Positions 25,543-34,015 of a stretch of DNA of 59,664 bases are shown here, piece after piece (position 1 is the stretch's first letter; each line of letters opens with the position of its first letter). Source of the DNA: Nonomuraea rhodomycinica (GTDB lineage Bacteria; Actinomycetota; Actinomycetes; Streptosporangiales; Streptosporangiaceae); the NCBI RefSeq assembly GCF_013363995.1, contig NZ_JABWGO010000021.1:1-59664 (forward strand), in the 5' to 3' direction. The position numbers and the translations under genes were made by a program. The notes beneath the pieces were generated by a model. It saw only the letters and a program-made list of their open reading frames with translations, did not search any database and was not told the origin of the DNA.

Positions 25543-26439
25543 TCAGCGCTTCTCCTGCGGTTCGCCGGTGATCCAGTTCCAGTTGGCGATCGTGGCGCGC
25601 ATCAGGCGGGCGGCGGTGGACAGGTGGCCGCCGGTGCCCCAGTACAGGGTGACCGCGCGCCGGCAGTCAGGGTTGTCGACGGGAACCCAGACGCCGGCGA
25701 CCCGCGCGGGGCTCATCCGGGCGAAGGCGGGCACGAGACCGACGCCGAGCCCCGCGCTGATCAGGGCCGCGATGGCGCTGGGCTCGTCGACCTCGCAGAC
25801 GATCTTCGGGGTGTGGTCGCGCGCGGCGAACAGCCGGTCCAGGAGGCGGCGTTGCCAGTGCCCCTTGCGGGCGCTGACGAAGGGCAGGTCGACGAGCTCG
25901 TCGATGCTCACCGACGTACGGCCCGACAACGGGTGGTCGACCGGCGTGCCCAGCCCGACCGGCTCGTCGAGCAGCTGGACCGCCTCCAGTCCCTCGGCGG
26001 AGATCGGCTGCGAGGCCACGCACAGGTCGACGTCCTGGGCCCGCAGGTGACGGCCCATGTCCTCGGCCGCCATCCAGCGCAGCTCGATCTCGATGGTCGG
26101 GTGAGCCCGTTTGAAGGCCGCCAGCGGCCCGGTGAGCGTGAGGAACGTCTCCGACGCGAGCCGTACGGTGCCCACGCCCTCGCTGACCGCCTCGGCGACG
26201 GCTCGCCGCCCCGCGTCCAGCTCTCCCAGGGAGCGTTCGACGTGGTCGCGGAAGAGCCTGCCCGCGTCGTTCAGCCGCAGCCGACCGCTCCGCTCGAACA
26301 GCGGCGTGCCCAGCTCGCTCTCCAGGCGGGCGATGGTACGGCTCAGCGACGGCTGGGCGACGCGCAGCTCCTCGGCCGCTCCGCTGAGGTGTTCCAGCCG
26401 CGCCACCACCAGGAACTGCCTGAGCGAGTTCAACTCCAT
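25543..26439 (-). CDS. LysR-family transcriptional regulator
   Basis: 298 residues from ATG 26439 with GGAGG 4-5 nt upstream (MELNSLRQFLVVARL); the longer frame to 26502 would overlap its operator. The N-terminal winged HTH is AAEELRVAQPSLSRTIARLESELGTPLFER, followed by a periplasmic-binding-like effector domain with the usual VGLVPAFAR end. LysR proteins act as tetramers and respond to a small ligand. A site like its own promoter element occurs before the NTF2-like gene at 24871, suggesting control of both. Confidence 0.9.
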   Translation of the reverse strand: MELNSLRQFLVVARLEHLSGAAEELRVAQPSLSRTIARLESELGTPLFERSGRLRLNDAGRLFRDHVERSLGELDAGRRAVAEAVSEGVGTVRLASETFLTLTGPLAAFKRAHPTIEIELRWMAAEDMGRHLRAQDVDLCVASQPISAEGLEAVQLLDEPVGLGTPVDHPLSGRTSVSIDELVDLPFVSARKGHWQRRLLDRLFAARDHTPKIVCEVDEPSAIAALISAGLGVGLVPAFARMSPARVAGVWVPVDNPDCRRAVTLYWGTGGHLSTAARLMRATIANWNWITGEPQEKR

Positions 26440-26474
26440 CACGCCTCCAGAGGCATAGCGCCACAGCGATATGA

Positions 26475-26502
26475 ATCTTAGAGGAGATAACTCATAAGCC
26501 AT
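26475..26502 (-). promoter_or_regulatory. Predicted LysR auto-operator
   Basis: ATCTTAGAGGAGATA followed by CTC and AGCCAT, between the lysR start (26439) and the SDR stop (26527). Twenty-one of 28 positions match the site at 24793-24820. Confidence 0.45.
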
Positions 26503-26526
26503 GAAGGCGCCGGAAGTGCGGGACCG

Positions 26527-27276
26527 CTACAGCAGGGTTCCTCCTGAGGCGTCCAGCCAGTGGCCGGTCACCCAGCGGCTGTCGTCGGAGGCCAGGAAGG
26601 CCACCGCGTCGGCCACGTCCTCGGGGGTGCCCACGCGTCCCAGGGGAGACAGGGACGACAGCCAGGCCAGCGCGTCCCCGACGAGCCTGCCCTGGTGCAT
26701 GTCGGTGTCGATGACGCCGGGCGCCACGGTGTTGACGGTGATCGCGCGTGGGCCGAGCTGCTTGGCAAGCGTCGAGGTGAGCACGTCGAGCGCGCCCTTG
26801 GACATGGCGTAGCTGATGGACTGCGGCATGGCCGAGCCGCGGGTCAGCATCGTGGAGATGTTGACGATCCGGCCGCCGTCGCGCAGCCGGGGCAGTGCGA
26901 GCTGGGTGATGAAGAACGGGGCGGTGGCGTTGATCGCGAAGATCCGCTCGTACTGCTGTCTGGTGACGTGCTCGATGCCGGGCTCGTCGTTGAGGATGCC
27001 CGCGTTGTTGACCAGGATGTCCAGCTCGTCGGCGTGTGCGTCGAAGGCGGCCCACAGGCGTTCGGCATCGCCGGGTGCGCCGAGTTCGGCCTGCAGGCAG
27101 AAGGCCTGCCCGCCTGCCGCCTGGATCGCGGCGACGGTGTCCTTGGCGGCGTGTTCGTTGCTGCCGTAGTGGACGGCGACGCGGGCGCCGTCGCGCGCCA
27201 GGCGCTGGGCGATGGCGCGGCCGATTCCCCGGCTCGCGCCGGTGACGAGGGCGGTCTTGCCGTGCAGAGTGTGCAT
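26527..27276 (-). CDS. Short-chain dehydrogenase/reductase
   Basis: 249 residues from ATG 27276 with GGAAGG upstream. Classical SDR: cofactor motif TGASRGIG (17-24 region), NNAG in LDILVNNAGIL, catalytic Ser in NISTM, YxxxK as YAMSKGAL, and the C-terminal WLDASGGTLL of the FabG-like group. An NADP-dependent 3-oxoacyl reductase or sugar/alcohol dehydrogenase role is possible; the substrate is unknown. It lies between lysR and merR on the same strand, 240 nt from the merR stop. Confidence 0.9.
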   Translation of the reverse strand: MHTLHGKTALVTGASRGIGRAIAQRLARDGARVAVHYGSNEHAAKDTVAAIQAAGGQAFCLQAELGAPGDAERLWAAFDAHADELDILVNNAGILNDEPGIEHVTRQQYERIFAINATAPFFITQLALPRLRDGGRIVNISTMLTRGSAMPQSISYAMSKGALDVLTSTLAKQLGPRAITVNTVAPGVIDTDMHQGRLVGDALAWLSSLSPLGRVGTPEDVADAVAFLASDDSRWVTGHWLDASGGTLL

Positions 27277-27516
27277 GATGCCTTCCAGCTGTGTCTGGTG
27301 GGATGAAGTGTGCGCGCTGATGTTGGAGACTGGCCGCGGGCGATCCGCCGGGCAGGTGGTCTCGCGAGGGTCCTCGCGGGGGGGGCCGCAGCCGGGCCCG
27401 TACGGGCGCCAGGCTGGGCGCACGCAAGTCGAACAGGGACACGGGACGCCTTCGAGCGGACGGCGCGCGGCGGGCTGTCGCCTCGGAGAGTTCAGGACAT
27501 CGGTTCCCCGAAGGGG

Positions 27517-27927
27517 TCAATGCCGAGGCCGGTCCTCCGGGGTGTCCGGCTGGAGGAAGTCGAGGGTGGCCAGTTCGTTCACAGTCGCTTGAAGCTGGGC
27601 GATGCGGGCCTGGCCGATCAGGACGAGCTGTTCACCTGCGCTGACCCACTGGTCGAGATCGCGTGAGAGGGGCGGGATGCCGGCGAGGATGTCGGCGCTC
27701 TCCTTGAGCGTGATCCCCACCCGTTGCGCGGCGAGGGCGAGTTTGATCCGGCAGATCGTGTCGACGGTGAAGCGGCGGGCGTTGCCGCTGCTCCGGTAAC
27801 CGCTGACGACACCGTAGCGCTCGTAGAAGCGGACGGCGTTGGCCGTCACCCCGGCGGCCCTGGCCACCTGACCGACCGTCAGCAAGGCCTGGCTCGTCTC
27901 GAAGCCGCGGTGGTCGGTGCTGGTCAT
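27517..27927 (-). CDS. MerR-family regulator
   Basis: 136 residues from ATG 27927, with GGGAGG about 7 nt upstream. The winged HTH is LLTVGQVARAAGVTANAVRFYERYGVV, followed by the ARRFTVDTICRIKLA wing and a dimerising coiled coil (LDQWVSAGEQLVLIGQARIAQLQATV). There are no metal-binding Cys residues near the C-terminus, so a metal sensor is unlikely; small-molecule or redox sensing fits better. Its ATG overlaps (ATGA) the stop of a predicted 50-residue membrane peptide, and a MerR-type promoter precedes both. Confidence 0.88.
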   Translation of the reverse strand: MTSTDHRGFETSQALLTVGQVARAAGVTANAVRFYERYGVVSGYRSSGNARRFTVDTICRIKLALAAQRVGITLKESADILAGIPPLSRDLDQWVSAGEQLVLIGQARIAQLQATVNELATLDFLQPDTPEDRPRH

Positions 27928-28076
27928 GGCACACCTCCCGCCTTCGCCGATGAGTCTCGCCGGTCCAGTATCCCCGAGGTCCGCCCCGGGGAGCGCAGCC
28001 GTACGACCAGGGCGAGCGACATGACGACGAGGGCCGCCACCTGGATGATCCGCTGGGCGTCCACGACGGTGACCAC
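27924..28076 (-). CDS. Predicted 50-residue single-pass membrane peptide coupled to merR
   Basis: GTG 28076 opens VVTVVDAQRIIQVAALVVMS; residues about 9-26 form one hydrophobic helix, followed by a basic, Ser-rich tail ending KAGGVP. The stop TGA shares bases with the merR ATG (ATGA), a hallmark of translational coupling, and the GTG lies 27 nt downstream of a good promoter. No homolog is recalled. The alternative is that this is only the merR leader. Confidence 0.45.
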   Translation of the reverse strand: MVTVVDAQRIIQVAALVVMSLALVVRLRSPGRTSGILDRRDSSAKAGGVP

Positions 28077-28102
28077 CTGAGCTGTCTTGCGTCATGGCAC
28101 CG

Positions 28103-28133
28103 ACGCTAGAAGTTCGCCTATGGGCGAACTCAA
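28103..28133 (-). promoter_or_regulatory. MerR-type promoter with 19-bp spacer and palindromic operator
   Basis: On the minus strand: -35 TTGAGT (28128-28133), a spacer of exactly 19 nt, and -10 TAGCGT (28103-28108). The long spacer is the diagnostic feature of MerR-activated promoters. A perfect palindrome AGTTCGCC-TATG-GGCGAACT (28111-28130) fills the spacer. It drives the 50-residue ORF and merR. Confidence 0.68.
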
Positions 28134-28360
28134 GTCCATCGGTGGCCGGCAGCCATCTCCGCATCTCCCTCGCCCGTCGCGGTGCGCGCCACAGAGCCAC
28201 GAGGCAAGGCGGGCGAACGAACAGTCACGCCAAGGAGGGCGGGTGGGGTCGGCTTGGCGTGACTGGTCGTTCCAGAGCTGCTGGCCGGGTGTTGCCCAGG
28301 TGGTCGCTCGTGAAGACGGGCGGCCGCGACGACGGCCCCGCCGATGGCCGGCAGCGTGGT

Positions 28361-29812
28361 CTATTTCGGCGCGTGGAAGCCGCCGATCTCCTGCTCGAGC
28401 AGTTCGGCCAGCCGCAGCGGGGTGCGGTCCTCGAACATCGGACCGATGAGCTGCACCCCCACCGGCAGGCCCTCGGGGGACCGGCCCGTTGGTACGGCGG
28501 TGGCGGGCAGGCCGGGCATGGTGGCCAGGCCAGCCCAGACGAGCTGGTCGAAGTACGGGTACTCGACGCCGTCGATGTCGATGCGCCGTTCCAACGGATT
28601 GGGGTTGTGGTCGTGCGGGAACGCGGGCGTCGGCGTGATCGGGCACACCACGGCGTCGAACTCGGCGAACAGCTGCCGCCAGCCGTGGCGGTGGACCTCG
28701 CGGCGGTTGTTCGCGTCCATCCAGTCGCGGTGGCTGAACACCATGGCGCGCAGCCGCACGGCGTCAAGACTCTGGTCGTCCGCGCCCAGTCCGGCGGCGC
28801 GGGCCCGCAGCTGCTCCTCCGAGTCGATGGGAAAACGCGCAACGGAGCCTGAAATCAGCAACTGCATGTAGAGCGTCGCGGCTTCGGTCAGATCGGGCAG
28901 CAGCGGACTGTGCCGTTCGACGCGGGCGCCGCCGTCGACGAGCGCGGCGGCCACCCGGTTCACGCCCGCCCGCACGGCGGACCCGGTCGCGATGAGCGGA
29001 TGCTCGTCGAGGACCAGGACCCGGAAATCGCCGAGCCGCTCGTGACGGGCGGGCGGCAGCGCCAGACGGTGCGCCACACCGTACGTCAGCGGGTCCGGTC
29101 CGGCCATGACGTCGAGCAGGAGCGTGAGGTCGCGGGCGGTGCGCGCCATCGGACCGACGACGGCGAGGTCGAGGTCGACCGGCAATGCCGGCTCGGACGG
29201 CGCGACCATGCCGCGGTTGGCCGCCAGCCCGAGCGTCGGCTTGTGCGCGTAGACGCCGCAGAAATGCGCGGGGGTGCGCAGCGAGCCGGCGATGTCGGAG
29301 CCGATGGACAGCGCGCCGAACCCGGACGCCAGGGCCGCCGCCGACCCGCCGGAGGATCCGCCCGACGTGCGACCGTGATCCCACGGGTTGGTGGTGGTGC
29401 CGTAGATCTCGTTGAAGCTCTGGATGTCCTGCAGCCCCAACGGCACGTTCGTCTTGCCGAGCACCACCGCGCCCGCGTCCTTGAGTCGCGACACCTGTAC
29501 CGCGTCCTCGGCCGGCATGTGGTTCCGGTGCGGCGGCATGCCCCAGGTCGTGGGCAGCCCGGCGACGTCGTACGACTCCTTGACCGTCACCGGAATGCCG
29601 AGCAGCGGCCGGTCCTCGCCGCGGGCGCGCGCCCGGTCGGCAGCGCGTGCGGCGGCCCGGGCACGGTCGAAGTCCGGCACACAGATCGCGTTGATCGCTT
29701 CGTCGTCCCGCTCGATACGGGCGATCGTCTCGTCGGTCAGTTCCACGGAGGTCACTTCACCGGCGCGCAATGCGGCTGCGAGGTCCTCGGCCGCCTGAAA
29801 ACTCCATTCCAT
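28361..29812 (-). CDS. Amidase (amidase-signature family)
   Basis: 483 residues from ATG 29812 (MEWSFQAAEDLAAALRAGEV); a GTG at 29854 is an alternative start. The amidase-signature core is present: the Gly/Ser-rich block GRTSGGSSGGSAAALASG with the cis-Ser and nucleophile Ser (GSDIAGSLRTPAHF), and the catalytic Lys in VTVKESYD. It hydrolyses carboxylic amides to acid plus ammonia by a Ser-cisSer-Lys triad. Standard length; no transporter or nitrilase next to it, so the substrate is unknown. Confidence 0.92.
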   Translation of the reverse strand: MEWSFQAAEDLAAALRAGEVTSVELTDETIARIERDDEAINAICVPDFDRARAAARAADRARARGEDRPLLGIPVTVKESYDVAGLPTTWGMPPHRNHMPAEDAVQVSRLKDAGAVVLGKTNVPLGLQDIQSFNEIYGTTTNPWDHGRTSGGSSGGSAAALASGFGALSIGSDIAGSLRTPAHFCGVYAHKPTLGLAANRGMVAPSEPALPVDLDLAVVGPMARTARDLTLLLDVMAGPDPLTYGVAHRLALPPARHERLGDFRVLVLDEHPLIATGSAVRAGVNRVAAALVDGGARVERHSPLLPDLTEAATLYMQLLISGSVARFPIDSEEQLRARAAGLGADDQSLDAVRLRAMVFSHRDWMDANNRREVHRHGWRQLFAEFDAVVCPITPTPAFPHDHNPNPLERRIDIDGVEYPYFDQLVWAGLATMPGLPATAVPTGRSPEGLPVGVQLIGPMFEDRTPLRLAELLEQEIGGFHAPK

Positions 29813-30209
29813 GGAGGTTGACTCTAAGGGCGTTCCGTAAATGCTTGTCCCCACACGCGTCGCCCGCGTTCACCCGGAAAGTCGAAACAGCCATCTTCAC
29901 TGGCCGAAGCCATGCACCCTTTATGCAGTCAAAGATGTTTCACCGCAGGTCAGAGTGGTTGGCGGCAGATGGAATCCACTGGCAAGGGCATGAAATGCCG
30001 CTTCGCGCAACGAGACAGACATCTCAATCATCATCATGGATCTATCCGGCCACCGACTATGCGCTGGACTGGTGGCCATAGCGTGCGGGGATTGTCAAGT
30101 AAGCGGGATAAGTCATTGTGAAGTGGTTCTATCGAGATGGCTCGAGTCGGGCGCCGCTCGACGAGCGGCGCCCGATCCCGCGTTCACCCGCTACCCGAAG
30201 GTCGCGTGG
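29813..30209. other. Intergenic gap between amidase and xylanase genes
   Basis: No gene seen. The left part is relatively AT-rich and presumably holds the amidase promoter (for example TTGACT reading leftward near 29,930). The right end holds the xylanase terminator hairpin, listed separately. Confidence 0.5.
30148..30174. terminator. Strong hairpin downstream of the xylanase gene
   Basis: A perfect 13-bp inverted repeat with a single central base (CGGGCGCCGCTCG / CGAGCGGCGCCCG), 36 nt after the xylanase stop. In practice it forms an 11-12 bp stem with a tight loop. There is no long U-tract, as is common for actinomycete terminators. Confidence 0.72.
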
Positions 30210-31667
30210 CTACGGATGGCCGGGCAGGTCCGCCAGGCGCCACGTCGGGCCGGCCGAACACGACACCTGCTCGACGACGGCTCCGGCGGCGGTGCTCCCG
30301 TCCGCGACCCCGACGCACTTGTAGGTGCGGACGGACACCAGCTGATGTCCCTGACCCGAGGGGCGCAGCTCGAACCGCTGGTCGGTGCTGTCGAGGGCGC
30401 ACGTCCGCCGTACCAGGGCGCTCCCGCTCCCCGTCGTGAGGCACAGCGTCCCGGAGGAGTCGACGATCTGGTAGATCTTGGGCGCCGCGCGCCGGAACAG
30501 CAACCGCTGGTCCGCCCCGCTGCCGCACACCGCCTGGACGAACTGAGCGCCGCCGCTCGGAGCGGCCAGGCACTTGCCGGAGTGGCTCGCGACGGCGGTG
30601 GAGGTGAAGTTCCGGTCCGCCAGGACGGCCTGCATCTGGTCGTAGGCGGGCTTCCTGGCCAGGGCCGCGTCCAGCGGGTGGGCCGCGCCCCAGCCGGGAA
30701 CCACGGCCGGCACCCAGGAGTACCTGTCGGTCAGGCTCCAGACCGTCAGCGACACGCAGCGGGCGACGGCGACGCACGCCGCGGTGACGCGGCGGTAGAT
30801 CTCGGCCTGGGCGGCCAGCTTGCGCTCGTCCACCGGCAGCTTGAGCCGGACGTCCAGCTCCGTGACGGCCACGTCGACCCCGAGCCCCGCGAACAGCTCC
30901 AAGGTGCTCCTGAGCTGCGTCGGCGGGATCGTCTCCGGTGTCGGGTCCTTGATCAGGGAGTGGGTCTGGAACCCGACGCCGTCGATCGGCACGCCCTGGG
31001 CCCGCAGGTCGCGTACGAGGTTGTAGAGGGCGGTCCGCTTGGGGTTGCTCCACTCGGCGTTGTAGTCGTTGATGTAGAGCTTGGCGGAGGGGTCGGCGGC
31101 CCTGGCCCACCGGAAGGCGTCGGCGATGTAGCCGGGGCCCAGGCGCTTGAGCCAGATGGTCTGCTTGAGGGTTCCGTCCTCGGCGAGGACCTCGTTGACG
31201 ACGTCCCAAACGGCGACGCGTCCGGCGTAGCGCTTGACGGTGGTCTCGACATGCCGCTGGAGCGCGGCGCGCAGTTCCTGGTCGCTGAGCGAGCCGTCGC
31301 TGACCCAGGTGGGCAGGGCGCTGTGCCAGACCAAGGTGTGACCGCGGACCATCTGGTTGTTCTGCTGGGCGAAGGACACGACGGCGTCCGCCTTGCCCCA
31401 GGTGTACACGCCCGGTTCGGGCTCCAGGTTGACCCATTTCATGGCGGTCTCGGGCGTCACGCTGTTGAACTCGTACCGGAGCTTGTCGCGGTAGCCGTTG
31501 TCGCTGTCCAGGCCGCGGTCGTTGACCGCCGCCCCGACGCGCAGGTTGCGGGCCGCCGCCAGGGTGCGCAGGGTCACCTCGGCCGCGGTGGCGGGGGTGA
31601 CGGCCGTCGCCACGGCGGCGAGCAGGACGGTGCTCACGGCGACGAGGGAGACAAATAGGCGTTTCAT
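30210..31667 (-). CDS. Secreted GH10 endo-1,4-beta-xylanase with ricin-type CBM13
   Basis: 485 residues from ATG 31667. Signal peptide 1-29 (KR, hydrophobic core, ATAA). GH10 barrel about 33-345: acid/base Glu159 in VWDVVNEV, nucleophile Glu270 in VAVTELDVRL, substrate motifs MKWVNLEPEPG and GHTLVWHS. A ricin-B-like beta-trefoil, about 355-485 (GKCLAAPSGG, LCLTTGSGS, YKCVGVADG), should bind xylan. It cleaves xylan outside the cell. A terminator hairpin follows. The start is close to the mycosin-like gene (76 nt), but the two functions are unrelated. Confidence 0.95.
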   Translation of the reverse strand: MKRLFVSLVAVSTVLLAAVATAVTPATAAEVTLRTLAAARNLRVGAAVNDRGLDSDNGYRDKLRYEFNSVTPETAMKWVNLEPEPGVYTWGKADAVVSFAQQNNQMVRGHTLVWHSALPTWVSDGSLSDQELRAALQRHVETTVKRYAGRVAVWDVVNEVLAEDGTLKQTIWLKRLGPGYIADAFRWARAADPSAKLYINDYNAEWSNPKRTALYNLVRDLRAQGVPIDGVGFQTHSLIKDPTPETIPPTQLRSTLELFAGLGVDVAVTELDVRLKLPVDERKLAAQAEIYRRVTAACVAVARCVSLTVWSLTDRYSWVPAVVPGWGAAHPLDAALARKPAYDQMQAVLADRNFTSTAVASHSGKCLAAPSGGAQFVQAVCGSGADQRLLFRRAAPKIYQIVDSSGTLCLTTGSGSALVRRTCALDSTDQRFELRPSGQGHQLVSVRTYKCVGVADGSTAAGAVVEQVSCSAGPTWRLADLPGHP

Positions 31668-31743
31668 ATCTTCTTTCGCAATTGAGGGCGAGTGGGATGC
31701 TCGGTGCGTGGGTCAAAGCGGTCGTGGGGCAGGCGATCGTGGG

Positions 31744-32958
31744 TCAACCGGTCGGGGAGGTCCTCGCCCGGCGGTGGCGCGGGCGGCGGAGCAGGAAGAA
31801 GGCGCCGAGCCAGCAGCCGAGCCCGAACACGGCGCCGGCGCCGCCCGCCGCCAGGTACACCGGGTCGACGGGAGGATGATCGACCCGGTCGTCCACGGGC
31901 TCCATGGCGAAACGCTCGCCGCCCTCCCAAGGCGCGGCGGCCGTCTCGGCGGGTCTGGTGCGGGCCGCGGCGCGTACCGCGGCCTCGGCGTCGATCAGGC
32001 CGTGGCCCAGGAAGGGGGTGTAACCCCGCGAGGGCTTGATCGCCGTGTCGACGAGGATGCGGCGCACCTGACGCGGGCTCAGGCCGGGGGCGCGCGACAC
32101 CATCAGGGCCACCGCCCCCGCGGCGAGCGCGCAGGCCGGAGAGGTGCCGTTCACCAGGCGGTACCCTCCCGTGTTCGAGGCGCTGGCGATGTCGACGCCC
32201 GGAGCGGCGATCGTCGTGTACGTGTGCACCTGCGAGAACTCCGCCCGCCTGCCGTCCGGGCCCATCGCGGCGACGGCGATGACACCGGGATAGGCGGCCG
32301 GGTAGGACACGACGTTGTTGGCATCGGGGTCGGCGAGGTCGCTCGACCCTCCGTTGCCGGAGCTGGCGAGCAGGACCACGCCCTTGCCCACGGCGTGGCC
32401 GACGGCGGCGGCGACGTCCTCCTCGTACGGCTGGAAGGCGCCCCATTCGTCGGTGCCGAGCGACATCGAGATCACCTTGGCGCCGTGGGCCACCGCGTAC
32501 CGGATGCCCCTGGCCAGTGCCTGCTGCGACTTCTTGACCTCCGGGGCGATCTCGCGGGTCCTGGCCCACTTCTTCACGGCCTCGTCGAACCTGTCCCTCG
32601 CCGGGTCCTCGCGGTCCCAGATGACCCGGACCGACAGCACCCGGGCGCGCGGCGCCACGGACAGCACGTCGGAGGCCATCGCGGTGCCGTGCGCCCCCCA
32701 GTACGGCTGCCCCGGCCGGGCGCCGCCGCCGATGAGGTCGGGACCGGTGCTCACCCGTCCCCGGAAGGCGGGATGGCCGGCCACCACGCCGCTGTCGAGC
32801 ACCGCGACCGTGACGCCCTCGCCCTCGGCCATCGTCCGCGCGGCCGGCACGCGCATGGCCGCGAGGTGCCAGTCGCGGCCCGCGCCGGCCTGGGCGGGCC
32901 GCGCGGCGAGGAGGAGCAGGACGGCGGCCACGCCCACGATCTTGCCTGCCGGTCTCAC
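31744..32958 (-). CDS. S8 serine protease, mycosin-like
   Basis: 404 residues. Signal peptide to about residue 24 (AAVLLLLAARPAQA). The subtilisin triad is intact: Asp55 in VAVLDSG, His90 in GAHGTAM, Ser273 in NGTSPACALAAG, with the oxyanion Asn202 in SSGNGG. A C-terminal transmembrane helix (about 367-392) is followed by a basic tail, giving a membrane-anchored extracellular protease as in MycP of type VII secretion. No EccB-E or WxG genes are in the window. Its start overlaps (ATGA, 32955-32958) the upstream gene, so the two are translated together. Confidence 0.9.
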   Translation of the reverse strand: MRPAGKIVGVAAVLLLLAARPAQAGAGRDWHLAAMRVPAARTMAEGEGVTVAVLDSGVVAGHPAFRGRVSTGPDLIGGGARPGQPYWGAHGTAMASDVLSVAPRARVLSVRVIWDREDPARDRFDEAVKKWARTREIAPEVKKSQQALARGIRYAVAHGAKVISMSLGTDEWGAFQPYEEDVAAAVGHAVGKGVVLLASSGNGGSSDLADPDANNVVSYPAAYPGVIAVAAMGPDGRRAEFSQVHTYTTIAAPGVDIASASNTGGYRLVNGTSPACALAAGAVALMVSRAPGLSPRQVRRILVDTAIKPSRGYTPFLGHGLIDAEAAVRAAARTRPAETAAAPWEGGERFAMEPVDDRVDHPPVDPVYLAAGGAGAVFGLGCWLGAFFLLRRPRHRRARTSPTG

Positions 32959-33842
32959 GAGCGGACCTTGCCGATCTCGTCCGAGAGCCGCAGGACGACG
33001 CTCTCGGCCAGGCCCACGGACGTCTCGGCCCAGGGTGAGCGGTCCTGCTGCTGCTGAATCTCCCCGCGCCCCCAGGGCGGGGGGAGCCGGCCGGGCCGGC
33101 GGCCGTCGACGGGGCCGGAGGTGACCGCGACCAGCAGCGGCGTGTCCGGGTCGGGCACCGCCCAGGCGCCGCTGCCCGCGCGGGCGCCGTCGGCCCAGGC
33201 GAGGCCGGGCGCGCTCAGGACGCGGACGCCGTAGTCGCGTTCGTCCCGCCGGCTCTCGCGCAGGACGCTGTCGAGGTCGTCGGTGTCGTCGCGCTCGCCG
33301 AAGGCGACGATGGCGATCGTCGCGGCGCTTCCCCCGGTGTCGTCCACGTAGCTGGCGCGTACCGCCGCCACGCAGCCCCGCGCGCCCGCCTCGCGGGCCA
33401 GGTCACCGGAGAGCGCCTTGCCGCAGGAGGTCTCCGGCGAGACCGCGGCGCGGGTCCACCCCCGTCCGGCGCCCGGCCCGGCCTCGCGCGCGCCGGGGTC
33501 CGGCAGGCCGATCGTGGCGGGGAACAGCGTCTCCACCGGCAGGTTGCGCCACAGGTTGCGCAGGTACCGCTTGCTGGGGATCTGCTGGCGGCTGTCGGCG
33601 ACCGCGTGCGCGACCAAGCCGCCACCCGCCAGGACGGCGGGCAGGCCGAGGCAGACGGCGACGACGCCCGCCACGACCCGCCACGCCTTCCTCCCGGGCC
33701 GCGGCCGAAGGGGCGCGCCGTGCTGCGGCGGCGGCCCCTGCCAGGGCTGCGGCCGCAGGGGCGTGCCGTGCTGCGGTGGCGGCGCCTGCCAGGGCTGCGG
33801 GTGTCCCTGCGCGGGCGGGCGCCCTTGCGAGGGGTGGACCAT
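32955..33842 (-). CDS. Proline-rich single-pass membrane protein, partner of the mycosin-like protease
   Basis: 295 residues. A cytoplasmic N-terminus of about 50 residues rich in Pro, Gln and His holds two copies of a unit like PQPWQ-x-PPPQHG-x-PLRP, then a TM helix at about 57-78 (VVAGVVAVCLGLPAVLAGGG), then a 215-residue extracellular domain with two Cys (SCGKALSG and GCVAAV) that could form a disulfide. The function is not known. Because its stop overlaps the protease start, it probably acts with it (inhibitor, substrate or scaffold). A divergent SARP gene starts 174 nt away. Confidence 0.8.
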   Translation of the reverse strand: MVHPSQGRPPAQGHPQPWQAPPPQHGTPLRPQPWQGPPPQHGAPLRPRPGRKAWRVVAGVVAVCLGLPAVLAGGGLVAHAVADSRQQIPSKRYLRNLWRNLPVETLFPATIGLPDPGAREAGPGAGRGWTRAAVSPETSCGKALSGDLAREAGARGCVAAVRASYVDDTGGSAATIAIVAFGERDDTDDLDSVLRESRRDERDYGVRVLSAPGLAWADGARAGSGAWAVPDPDTPLLVAVTSGPVDGRRPGRLPPPWGRGEIQQQQDRSPWAETSVGLAESVVLRLSDEIGKVRS

Positions 33843-34015
33843 CGTGGCTCCTGTCGGATCATGGTGACGAGCGGTGGAGGTCCGTCTCCCCCACCGGGTT
33901 CGTCACGCTAGGGCGTGCGATCCTCGATCCGCCCTCGTCCGGTCCTCGATCCGTACGCACCGGCGGACCCGCCGGATGTCTACACTTGCGCTCGCAGATC
34001 AAGGGGGAACGCGTG

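Noticed and set aside
30036..33057. Plus-strand frames of over 500 codons across the xylanase and protease genes
   Set aside because: Antisense shadows; the minus strand encodes complete catalytic sites, signal peptides and a terminator.
33700..33830. Short repeats suggestive of a CRISPR array
   Set aside because: They encode the in-frame proline-rich PPPQHG repeats of the membrane protein; no regular spacers or cas genes.
32955..33842. Proline-rich protein as natural ligand of the profilin
   Set aside because: Its Pro runs (PPP) are shorter than typical profilin ligands (six or more Pro), and the genes are 11 kb apart in unrelated contexts; not supportable from sequence.
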